A stretch of DNA of 9,269 nt from Chloroflexota bacterium. Its GTDB lineage: Bacteria; Chloroflexota; Dehalococcoidia; JACQGW01. Positions 1 to 6,865 of this stretch are shown in pieces; positions within the stretch are counted from its first letter, which is position 1; every line of letters begins with the position of its first letter. Made by a program: the position numbers and the translations under genes. Location: positions 1-9,269 of the forward strand of contig JACQGW010000214.1 in the NCBI GenBank assembly GCA_016199325.1. Reading direction: 5' to 3'. The notes below the pieces were generated by a model. The model did no database searches. It had not been told where the DNA came from and saw only the letters and a program-made list of their open reading frames with translations.

Positions 1-26
1 GTGGTTCCGTTGCCGCGGCACTGATA
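1..26. other. Left edge, unassigned
   Basis: All three plus-strand frames from position 1 meet a stop by position 42, so this could be the tail of a plus-strand gene whose body lies outside the window, but nothing identifies it. A 10-bp perfect palindrome (TGCCGCGGCA, 11-20) is the only visible structure. Confidence 0.3.
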
Positions 27-120
27 ACGAGTGATGGGTAATGAGTGATGAGTGATGAGTGGGACTTCGATCACTCATCACTCATCACCCATCACTCATC
101 ACCCATCACCCATCACTCGT
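27..120. repeat. Inverted heptamer-repeat array A
   Basis: Two facing blocks of tandem 7-bp units. The left block (27-61) has five units of the ATGAGTG type. The right block (72-120) has seven units of the complementary CACYCAT type: CACTCAT, CACTCAT, CACCCAT, CACTCAT, CACCCAT, CACCCAT, CACTCGT. The outermost units (ACGAGTG and CACTCGT) are exact complements and a 10-nt segment (62-71) forms the loop, so the array can fold as a long hairpin. The right block is two units longer than the left, which suggests slippage. The right edge touches the stop codon of the permease gene (120-122), so the hairpin would lie directly behind that gene and could end its transcript or protect it. It resembles the heptanucleotide STRR repeats known from cyanobacteria, but the unit sequence differs. 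Confidence 0.9.
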
Positions 121-1247
121 CAATCGAGCTTCTTCTGGAACCGCCGGACGCTGAGCACGAAGACGGCGAGGCCGAAGACGGCGAGCGGCCAGACGTGCCA
201 CCAGAGGGAGTCCAGCCCCACGCCTTTCAGGATGATCCCGCGCAGGATCTGGAGGAAATAGGTCAGCGGCACCAGCGAGCTGAGCGCGTAGATGACGCCG
301 GGCATCGACTCTCGCGGGAAGACGAACCCGGAGATCATGAACGACGGGAGGATGACGAAGACGGCGAGCTGCATCGCCTGGGTCTGGGTGCGGGAGACGG
401 TCGAGATGAGAAGGCCGATTCCCAGCGAGCCGAGCAGGAAGAAGACCGAGAGGCCGAGCAGCAAGCTGAGGCTGCCGGCGAAGTCGATCTGGAACCACAG
501 GACGCCGACGGCGGTCGCGATGCCGACGTTCAGGAAGGCGATGAGGACGTAGGGCACGATCTTGCCGAGCATGAGCTCCCACGGCTTGATGGGCGTCACG
601 ACAAGCTGTTCGAGGGTGCCGCGCTCGCGCTCGCGCACGATGGCGAACGCCGTCAGCACCAGCGTCTGGAATTGCAGGATCATCCCGATGAGACCGGGGA
701 TCATGAAGTTCACGCTGGCCATCGCCGGGTTGTAGAGGACGACCGGGCGCAGCTCGATGGGCGGTCCGGCGATCGGCTGGCCCCGACGCCCGATGCTGGT
801 GAGCAGCAGGTCGGCCGCGCGGGCCTGGGCGATGGCGCCGCCGGTGAAGAGCGCCGTCTGGGCCACGTTCGGGTCGGAGCCGTCGATGACGAGCTGCGCG
901 AGGGCCTGGCGGCCCGCGGCGACGTCGTCCGAGAACCCCGGCGGAATGACGAGCCCGACGCGCCCGACGCCGCTGTCGAGCGCGCTCCGGATCGCCTGGG
1001 CGTCCTCGACCCATGCCACGACGTCGAAGAAGCCGGTGGCGACGAACGCCTGGACGAAGCGCCGGCTCTCGCCGTCTCGCGCCTGGTCCGCCACGACGGT
1101 CGCTATGTGGTCGACGGTCGTGTTGATGGCATAGCCGAAGAGCACGATCTGGAGAATCGGCTGAAGCACGACGATCGCCAGCGTGCGCGGGTCGCGGACG
1201 ATCTGGATGAACTCCTTGCGGACGATGGCACTGATCCGGTCGAGCAT
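120..1247 (-). CDS. ABC-2 type transporter permease (YbhR/YbhS-like)
   Basis: Membrane subunit of an ABC exporter, 375 aa, close to the usual length of the YbhR/YbhS (ABC2_membrane_3) family. The start is set at 1247 because MLDRISAIVRKEFIQIVRDP is the normal family beginning. The frame stays open to 1328, but that extra part is repeat DNA. One membrane helix lies near residues 19-40. A large extracytoplasmic domain (about 45-170) follows, then a C-terminal half with about five helices. The cytoplasmic ERERGTLEQL motif sits after the second helix, and the PIKPWELMLGK stretch follows it. The Shine-Dalgarno sequence is weak. It lies downstream of the HlyD-like adaptor gene on the same strand, 138 nt away, and the two likely form an exporter for drugs or other hydrophobic compounds. 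No ATPase gene is seen beside it, although the protein needs one. Substrate unknown. Confidence 0.93.
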   Translation of the reverse strand: MLDRISAIVRKEFIQIVRDPRTLAIVVLQPILQIVLFGYAINTTVDHIATVVADQARDGESRRFVQAFVATGFFDVVAWVEDAQAIRSALDSGVGRVGLVIPPGFSDDVAAGRQALAQLVIDGSDPNVAQTALFTGGAIAQARAADLLLTSIGRRGQPIAGPPIELRPVVLYNPAMASVNFMIPGLIGMILQFQTLVLTAFAIVRERERGTLEQLVVTPIKPWELMLGKIVPYVLIAFLNVGIATAVGVLWFQIDFAGSLSLLLGLSVFFLLGSLGIGLLISTVSRTQTQAMQLAVFVILPSFMISGFVFPRESMPGVIYALSSLVPLTYFLQILRGIILKGVGLDSLWWHVWPLAVFGLAVFVLSVRRFQKKLD

Positions 1248-1262
1248 GGTCTTCAACCGCCT

Positions 1263-1373
1263 AACCAAACCGCAGAGGCGCGGAGAACGCAGAGAAGATC
1301 GGAGAGAAACGACCTTGTTGGTCATCACCTCTTCGCGTCATCTCTGCGTCCTTTGCGTCTCTGCGGCTGGTTT
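1263..1373. repeat. 111-bp palindromic element (CGCAGAG type) between adaptor and permease genes
   Basis: Arms at 1263-1295 and 1341-1373 are inverted repeats, 26 of 33 positions complementary, with several of the rest able to form G-U pairs. A small apical stem (GACC 1311-1314 with GGTC 1320-1323) sits at the exact centre of symmetry, so the whole element reads as one unit. Each arm carries about three copies of a CTCTGCG-like word at 8-9 bp spacing. It fills nearly all of the 138-nt gap between the two cotranscribed minus-strand genes. Similar CGCAGAG-type palindromes occur between genes in many environmental genomes (general knowledge). In RNA it would form a long hairpin that could lower permease expression relative to the adaptor. 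Confidence 0.85.
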
Positions 1374-1385
1374 CGTTCGCTGGTC

Positions 1386-2141
1386 TCACTGGCTGGCGAA
1401 AACGGCGTCGGCCGGCATGCCGGGCCGGAGCGCGCCGTCCGGATTGGGCACGCGCACGTCGACGGCGAAGACGAGATTGGCGCGATCTTTGGCGGTCTGG
1501 ACGTTGCGTGGGGTGAATTCGGCGCGGGTGGCAACGGTGCGAACGGCTCCGGCGAAGCGCCGTGTTGGGTAGGCGTCGACGCGGAGGTCGACGGGCTGCC
1601 CCACGGCAATACGGCCGAGGTTGCGCTCGAGGACGTAGAGCGTCAGCCGCAGCTCCCGCGGGTCGGCGAGGACCAGCAGGGGCGCGCCGGGAGCGACGAC
1701 GGCGCCCGGTTGGACGAGGCGGCGGACCACGACCCCTTCGATCGGCGCCCGGACCGCGAGCCGGTCGATCTGGAGGTCGAGGAGCTGGCGCTGAGCGGCG
1801 GGCGCCTGCTGGCGCTGGAGCCGCAGGAGCGCGTCGTCCAGGCGGACGAGCACAGCATCCCTGCGGATTCCATCACCCTCCCGGGCCAGCACCTCGACGA
1901 CGCGTCCGTTCGCCTCGGCGGCAACCGGCACTTCGTCCACTTCGAACGTCCCCGACGCCGCCAGCGGCCCGTCGCCCGCTGCCTCCGGCAGCAGGCGCGA
2001 CACCACCGCCGCGCCCACGACGAGCACGAGAACGGCCAGCACGATGGCAGCCGGCGGCGGCCGATGCCGCCCGGTCCGCTCGATAGGCTCGCCCGGCGGT
2101 ATCGCTCGCTCGGCCCGATTCTCCGGCGCCTGAACGTGCAT
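1386..2141 (-). CDS. HlyD-family membrane fusion/adaptor protein of an ABC exporter
   Basis: A 251-aa adaptor of the HlyD/EmrA/YbhG type. It has a cytoplasmic N-terminus rich in Pro and Arg (1-30) and one membrane helix (about 31-51). The first half of a lipoyl/biotinyl-like domain follows (about 64-101, with EANGRVVEVLAREGD), then a very short helical stretch (102-129) and the second lipoyl half (130-160, RAPIEGVVVRRLVQPG). A beta-barrel segment (about 163-235) contains the family signature EFTPRNVQT. Relatives carry 60-130 residues of coiled coil where this one has under 30, so it could not reach across a periplasm to a TolC channel. The start has a good ribosome site (GGAG, 5 nt before ATG). 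It is the first gene of a unit with the ABC-2 permease. Its promoter carries repeated half-sites suggesting control by a repressor. Confidence 0.9.
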   Translation of the reverse strand: MHVQAPENRAERAIPPGEPIERTGRHRPPPAAIVLAVLVLVVGAAVVSRLLPEAAGDGPLAASGTFEVDEVPVAAEANGRVVEVLAREGDGIRRDAVLVRLDDALLRLQRQQAPAAQRQLLDLQIDRLAVRAPIEGVVVRRLVQPGAVVAPGAPLLVLADPRELRLTLYVLERNLGRIAVGQPVDLRVDAYPTRRFAGAVRTVATRAEFTPRNVQTAKDRANLVFAVDVRVPNPDGALRPGMPADAVFASQ

Positions 2142-2160
2142 AGTTACTCCAACACCAGCT

Positions 2161-2220
2161 CAGTGCGCTCTGGTGGCAATCACCTTGAGTACAGTGTATC
2201 CGCCACCAGGGCACTGTCAA
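2161..2220 (-). promoter_or_regulatory. Promoter and putative operator of the adaptor-permease unit
   Basis: Minus-strand -35 TTGACA (2220-2215), 16-bp spacer and -10 TACACT (2198-2193) give a predicted start near 2186. An inverted repeat straddles the -10: CAGTGC(GCT)CTGGTGGC at 2161-2177 faces GCCACCAGGGCACTG at 2202-2216, separated by 24 bp. A third half-site, CACCAG (2153-2158), lies further downstream and can pair with 2170-2175 in the transcript near the ribosome site. The centres of the two main arms are about 40 bp apart, near four helical turns. This fits a dimeric repressor bound at two places, but no regulator gene is seen nearby. Confidence 0.55.
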
Positions 2221-2305
2221 GAGCGTCGGCCGGCGCATGGTCCGGTGCTCAGAGATCGACCGTGCTGCAAGCTCTGCGGAAACCAGGTGAGGGAAAAGAT
2301 CCCCC

Positions 2306-2334
2306 TTGCCATGCACGCCAATACCACCTACAAT
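2306..2334 (+). promoter_or_regulatory. Predicted sigma-70-type promoter for the Yip1-like gene
   Basis: TTGCCA (2306-2311), exactly 17 bp, then TACAAT (2329-2334). Each hexamer matches the consensus at five of six positions. Transcription would start near 2341, giving a leader of about 180 nt that contains a small hairpin (GCGCT 2343-2347 with AGCGC 2351-2355) and heptamer array B. The rest of the 379-nt gap from 2142 to 2520 holds no gene that I can see. Confidence 0.5.
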
Positions 2335-2441
2335 GCAGCCGGGCGCTGAAAGCGCGATCCCTCTCCACTGCATCCGCGCCGAAGGATGGGTCACCGCCCC
2401 GGACCACGGATCCTGATTTCCGGCGCTTGTCGCCTCGCTCA

Positions 2442-2497
2442 GGAACCACCGACCAGGGCACAGAAACCAGGGACCACGGACCAGGAACCACGGACCA
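2442..2497 (+). repeat. Tandem heptamer array B (SGGACCA type)
   Basis: Eight consecutive 7-bp units: GGAACCA, CCGACCA, GGGCACA, GAAACCA, GGGACCA, CGGACCA, GGAACCA, CGGACCA. A clear 14-bp super-period appears in the last two pairs. Unlike array A, all units point the same way. A lone related copy (GGACCACGGA) sits at 2401-2410. The array ends 23 nt before the start codon of the Yip1-like gene, in its predicted leader, just ahead of the ribosome site. Confidence 0.88.
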
Positions 2498-2520
2498 AGA
2501 TCGAATACGGGAGGAGTGCG

Positions 2521-3036
2521 ATGATCTCAGATCGAATGCTGCGGGCGGCACGCTTGGAAGCGTCGGTGTTCGAGGAGGTGGAAGCGGATACGACGGCGAC
2601 TCAGCAGGCGGCGGTCGTCGTGCTGATCGCCGCGGTAGCGGCGGGAATCGGCGTGCTACTCCGCGGGGGCGGTTTCGGCGCGCTGATCGGCGCCATCATC
2701 ACCGCCGTGATCGGCTGGATCATCTGGTCCTATCTGACGTACTGGATCGGCACCAAGTTCTTCAACGGCACGGCAACGCCCGGCGAGCTGCTGCGGACCA
2801 TCGGCTTTGCCCAGACACCGGGCGTCCTGCGGATCTTCAGCTTCATCCCGGTGCTCGGCGGCCTGATCAACCTCGTCGTCTTCGTCTGGCTGCTCGTGGC
2901 CGGCGTCATCGCCGTCCGACAGGCGCTCGACATCAGCACCGGCAACGCCGTCGCGACGGTGATCGTCGGCTGGCTGGCCTACGTCATACTCGCGATCATC
3001 GTGGCAGGTCTGCTTGCTGTGGGCAGCCTGTTCTAA
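2521..3036 (+). CDS. Yip1-family integral membrane protein
   Basis: A 171-aa membrane protein. The N-terminal cytoplasmic part (1-28), with the pattern RMLRAARLEASVFEEVEAD, is typical of bacterial YIP1-domain proteins found in actinobacteria and Chloroflexota. After it come about five hydrophobic segments: near 30-47, 54-77, 98-112, 113-133 and 143-168. The RTIGFAQTPGVL stretch between helices 2 and 3 is the family's conserved loop. The start at 2521 is supported by GAGGAG at 2511-2516. The frame runs further upstream, but only through the heptamer array. The function of this family in bacteria is not established. The stop codon overlaps the end of the opposing PPOX-like gene by 4 nt. Confidence 0.87.
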   Translation: MISDRMLRAARLEASVFEEVEADTTATQQAAVVVLIAAVAAGIGVLLRGGGFGALIGAIITAVIGWIIWSYLTYWIGTKFFNGTATPGELLRTIGFAQTPGVLRIFSFIPVLGGLINLVVFVWLLVAGVIAVRQALDISTGNAVATVIVGWLAYVILAIIVAGLLAVGSLF

Positions 3037-3452
3037 TGGCCGCGCAGACCGGTCGGCGTCACCCGAATCGGGACGGAGTATGCCTGCGCGAAGCCGGCAG
3101 GAGTCATCCCGATGCGGCTGATGTGGTCGCGGTACTTCTCGAGGTAGGCGGCGACCTCGTTGGCGGGCGGTGCCGCCGGGGCGACCCGGGCCTCGCCCTC
3201 GATCACGACGATGTCGCCGCCCTGTCCATTGCCATCCAGATTCAGAGCGACCTTGCTGTTGCGAGCGACGTTGCGCAGTTTCTGCTTGTTCGGCTGGCTG
3301 TAGATCAGGATCGTCTCGCCGTCCCATAGGAACCAGACGGGGCTGGGTTGCGGAGCGCCGTCGGACCTGACGGTGGTCAGCCAGATGATCGGCTCCTCGC
3401 GTAGCCGGCGCGCCACGCGGGATCCAAACTCGGTCGTCGTGTCGAGCTGCAT
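3033..3452 (-). CDS. PPOX-class, probable F420-dependent protein (Rv3369-like)
   Basis: A 139-aa split-barrel flavin/deazaflavin-binding protein that matches the Rv3369-type 'PPOX class probable F420-dependent enzyme' group in pattern and length. Visible parts are the first barrel strands with TTVRSDGAPQPSPVWFLWDG (26-45), the strand ILIYSQPNKQKLRNV (48-62), and VALNLDGNGQGGDIVVIEGEA (68-88), which lines the cofactor site in this fold. A helical region (98-112) precedes the last strand. Such proteins reduce or bind small molecules using F420 or FMN. The substrate cannot be told from sequence. The start has a strong AGGAGGA ribosome site (3463-3457), 4 nt before ATG. The gene ends inside the stop codon of the Yip1-like gene (shared CTAA). 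Confidence 0.9.
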   Translation of the reverse strand: MQLDTTTEFGSRVARRLREEPIIWLTTVRSDGAPQPSPVWFLWDGETILIYSQPNKQKLRNVARNSKVALNLDGNGQGGDIVVIEGEARVAPAAPPANEVAAYLEKYRDHISRIGMTPAGFAQAYSVPIRVTPTGLRGH

Positions 3453-3482
3453 CGCATCCTCCTGCTCGGCTGGTCTTTCTGT

Positions 3483-3511
3483 ACTCTAGCCGATGCCGGC
3501 CTGGTTTGCAA
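3483..3511 (-). promoter_or_regulatory. Possible promoter of the PPOX-like gene
   Basis: On the minus strand, TTGCAA (3511-3506), a 17-bp spacer and TAGAGT (3488-3483) lie 31 nt upstream of the start codon. Each hexamer matches at four of six positions, so this is moderate evidence only. Confidence 0.4.
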
Positions 3512-3528
3512 GCCGCTGGCACAGACGG

Positions 3529-3615
3529 GTGATGCGTCATACGTCATACGTCATGTGCGGTGGGTGACGCATGATGCATGACGAGTGACGCATGACGGGA
3601 CGCATGACGCATGAC
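3529..3615. repeat. Inverted heptamer-repeat array C (GCATGAC type)
   Basis: The left arm has three units on the plus strand (GTCATAC 3536-3542, GTCATAC 3543-3549, GTCATGT 3550-3556). The right arm runs 3562-3615: GGGTGAC, GCATGAT, GCATGAC, GAGTGAC, GCATGAC, a 5-nt remnant GGGAC, GCATGAC, GCATGAC. The arms are complementary and can fold into a hairpin with a short loop near 3557-3561. The units GGGTGAC and GAGTGAC differ by one base from GGGTGAT and GAGTGAT in array A, so the two arrays belong to one family. The array ends 28 nt before the start of the FAD oxidoreductase gene. I see no convincing -35/-10 pair for that gene. Confidence 0.87.
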
Positions 3616-3643
3616 TACTCACCACTCCGCAAAGGAGCTTTCC

Positions 3644-4831
3644 ATGGCAGAGTTCCCAGCAACCGCCGATGTCGTCGTCATCGGCGGCGGTGTCCACGGC
3701 GCCAGCGTTGCCTACCATCTGGCCCGCAAGCGGGCCGGCAGGGTCGTGCTCGTCGAGAAGAAGTTTCTCGCCTCCGGCCCGACCGGTCGCTCCACCGCCC
3801 TCGTCCGCGGTATGTACCCGACCGACTTCCATACCCGGACGGGCAGCGCTGCGGTCCACACCTTCGAGCACTGGCAGGAGATCATCGGCGGCGACCCCGG
3901 CTTCCGGCAGGTCGGCTTCATGGTGCTGGCCCACGGCGAGGCCGCGGCGAACCTGAAGGCGAACGTTCTGCGCGCGCAGAAGGTCGGCTCCGTCGTCCAT
4001 CTCCTGTCGCCCGACGACGTCAAGAAGATGGTCCCGCAGATCAACGTCGAAGACATCACCCTCGCCTCGTACGAGCCGCGCGCCGGCTTTGCCGACCCGG
4101 CGATGACGACCAACGCCCTCGGCAATCGGGCCCGCCAGCTCGGAGCGACCATCGTCCAGTACACGGCGGTGACGGAGATCCTCACGGCCGGCGGGAACAT
4201 CGCTGGCGTTCGGACGGACAAAGGGGAGATCAGCGCGCCGGCCGTCGTGAACTGCGGCGGTCTTTGGGCGAACCGGCTCCTGGCGCCCCTCGGCATCGAC
4301 GTCGCCATCCAGATCAAGCGCACCCACATGTGCTTCTTCCGGCGGCCGCCCGAGCTCGGTGTCCATCCGGCCTTGATGGAGACGCCCCATTTCACGTACA
4401 TGCGTCCCGACCTTGGCGACCTGACCATCCACGGCATCCTCGGGACCGACGAGACCGCCGACATCGACCGCTACAACGAGGGCGTCGAGCCAGAGGAGAT
4501 CGTCCGCAACGCCGAGTTGATCGCCCACCGGATCCCGGCGATGGAAAACGGCCTGTCCCGGGGCGGCTACGCCGGGCTCCTCGACTTCACGCTCGACCAC
4601 GACGCCGTCCTCGGGCCCATGCCCGAATACCCGGGCCTCTACGCCGACTTCGGCTGGAGCGGCCACGGCTTCAAGCACGCCGTCGTCACCGGCGACATCA
4701 TCTCGGACGTCGTCCTCCACGGCCGCTCGAAGGAGTACGACGTCACGCCGTTCCGCTGGACCCGCTTCCAGGAGGGTGACCTGCTCCCAGGCCATGGCCC
4801 GACCACGGCGCCGACGAGGAGTATTCCATAG
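3644..4831 (+). CDS. FAD-dependent oxidoreductase, DAO family (sarcosine/glycine-oxidase-like)
   Basis: A 395-aa flavoenzyme of the D-amino-acid-oxidase/SoxB superfamily. The Rossmann FAD site is complete: GGGVHG (residues 14-19, GxGxxG) and the ribose-binding acid E38 at the end of the second strand. Then comes the ATP-loop-like stretch GPTGRSTALVRGMY (45-58). A substrate domain lies in the middle. The C-terminus has the family's closing FAD signature, with DFTLDHDAVLGPMPEYPGLY followed by GWSGHGFKHAVVTGDI. Such enzymes oxidise amines or amino acids and release H2O2 or pass electrons on. The substrate is unknown. Residue K39 or nearby basic residues do not settle whether flavin is covalently bound. 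The start at 3644 is fixed by AAAGGAG (3631-3637). The gene converges on the isomerase-like gene. Confidence 0.9.
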   Translation: MAEFPATADVVVIGGGVHGASVAYHLARKRAGRVVLVEKKFLASGPTGRSTALVRGMYPTDFHTRTGSAAVHTFEHWQEIIGGDPGFRQVGFMVLAHGEAAANLKANVLRAQKVGSVVHLLSPDDVKKMVPQINVEDITLASYEPRAGFADPAMTTNALGNRARQLGATIVQYTAVTEILTAGGNIAGVRTDKGEISAPAVVNCGGLWANRLLAPLGIDVAIQIKRTHMCFFRRPPELGVHPALMETPHFTYMRPDLGDLTIHGILGTDETADIDRYNEGVEPEEIVRNAELIAHRIPAMENGLSRGGYAGLLDFTLDHDAVLGPMPEYPGLYADFGWSGHGFKHAVVTGDIISDVVLHGRSKEYDVTPFRWTRFQEGDLLPGHGPTTAPTRSIP

Positions 4832-4901
4832 TGCAGGCTAAGAGGGGATGAGGTAGTCTTCGATGAGGTGGAGATCGTCTGGCAGAGTCATAAGAGTCGT
4901 T

Positions 4902-4930
4902 CATGCCCTGGCGGGCGCCACCGGGGCATG
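4902..4930. terminator. Hairpin between convergent genes, likely bidirectional terminator
   Basis: Arms 4902-4914 and 4918-4930 form a 13-position stem (eleven Watson-Crick pairs, one G-U, one mismatch) around a 3-nt loop. On the plus strand it is followed by AAAA and, 8 nt later, TTTT. The two A/T runs can themselves pair (4930-4934 with 4939-4943). There is no perfect U-tract directly behind the stem, so it may pause or protect rather than terminate cleanly. Its place between the ends of two converging genes fits a terminator role. Confidence 0.5.
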
Positions 4931-4954
4931 AAAAGCCATTTTCACAGCAGTGCA

Positions 4955-6385
<1,431 letters not shown>

Positions 6386-6403
6386 GAGTGCTGCCTCCCT
6401 GCC

Positions 6404-6607
6404 ATGCGTTCCGTGTCTCTGTCAAGACTATACCACGGGGGCCAGAGCTCGTCAGCGGCGGCGGAGATCGCCGGTTTGCCGCGCGCGGAGCTCTTGCAGG
6501 TTCTCGCCGACAAGGGGATCACTCTCGTCGTCAGGCTTCCTGACGGCTGCCATGGCAATGGGTCGCTGAGTCCGGCTTCGCCCGGATGTCCCGTGTCCGT
6601 CGGCTGA
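6404..6607 (+). pseudogene. Relic of a UPF0175-type antitoxin
   Basis: The 67-codon frame contains LYHGGQSSSAAAEIAGL and RAELLQVLADKGI (about residues 9-39), which match the core of UPF0175 antitoxins (LY-eG-iS-gkAaelAGlsr-efl-lLaerGi). The usual N-terminal beta strand and first helix are missing: the relic begins inside the leader of the isomerase-like gene on the other strand. After residue 42 the sequence is unlike the family. Immediately after, in another frame, codons 6562-6624 read VAESGFARMSRVRRLIGDTI, loosely like the start of the PIN-like DUF3368 toxin that usually follows UPF0175 genes, but cut off where hicB ends. That second match is weak. I infer a decayed toxin-antitoxin pair. 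Confidence 0.5.
6427..6455 (-). promoter_or_regulatory. Predicted promoter of the isomerase-like gene
   Basis: On the minus strand, CTGACG (6455-6450, four of six), a 17-bp spacer and TATAGT (6432-6427, five of six), with an extended TGG just before the -10. It gives a leader of about 35 nt. It lies entirely within the UPF0175 relic, so the promoter sits in DNA that once coded for protein on the other strand. Confidence 0.5.
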
Positions 6608-6617
6608 TCGGGGACAC
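6593..6617. terminator. Short hairpin downstream of hicB
   Basis: GTGTCC (6593-6598) and GGACAC (6612-6617) form a 6-bp stem with a 13-nt loop, just past the hicB stop codon. There is no U-tract, so this is a weak call. Confidence 0.22.
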
Positions 6618-6624
6618 AATCGCC

Positions 6625-6852
6625 TCAAGCTGCGACCTGGACACGGAGGACCTGGACCGGCTGTTGCTCCTCGGGCACGGATTCGCCGGCTGCTTCGAGC
6701 GCTTCGATGTAGCCGACGATGGCCTCTCTCGCCCGCTGCATGCACTCCTCGATGGTCTCTCCTTGAGTGACACAGCCGGGCAGGGCTGGGACGACTACCG
6801 TATAGCCGCCTTCTTCGACGTCCGGTTCGAGCACAATGGTGTACTGGCGCAT
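6625..6852 (-). CDS. hicB: HicB-family antitoxin
   Basis: A 75-aa protein with the HicB partial RNase-H fold: YTIVLEPDVEEGGYTVVVPALPGCVTQG (the GGY-V-vPdLPGc signature, residues 4-31), then the helix ETIEECMQRAREAIVGYIEAL (32-52), and a tail without an added DNA-binding domain. HicB binds and blocks the HicA mRNA interferase. It begins 13 nt after the hicA stop codon, and its ribosome site (AGAGGAG, 6866-6859 region) overlaps that stop, so it was likely translated by coupling to hicA. The frame is intact, although the upstream hicA is broken. Confidence 0.88.
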   Translation of the reverse strand: MRQYTIVLEPDVEEGGYTVVVPALPGCVTQGETIEECMQRAREAIVGYIEALEAAGESVPEEQQPVQVLRVQVAA

Positions 6853-6865
6853 CTCCTCTCTCCTC

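Noticed and set aside
2181..2198. MerR-type operator in the adaptor promoter
   Set aside because: ACCTTGAGTAC looks like one MerR half-site, but the second half is missing and the -35/-10 spacing is 16 bp, not the 19-20 bp of MerR promoters.
45..3329. 1094-codon open frame on the plus strand
   Set aside because: It runs antisense to two clear genes and through three repeats. Its product is low-complexity, rich in Asp, Glu, Arg and Gly, as expected of an antisense frame in GC-rich coding DNA.
3529..3615. CRISPR array
   Set aside because: Repeat units are 7 bp and contiguous, with no spacers. The same holds for the arrays at 27-120 and 2442-2497.
3551..4795. 414-codon minus-strand frame
   Set aside because: Shadow of the FAD oxidoreductase, with no family pattern and antisense composition.
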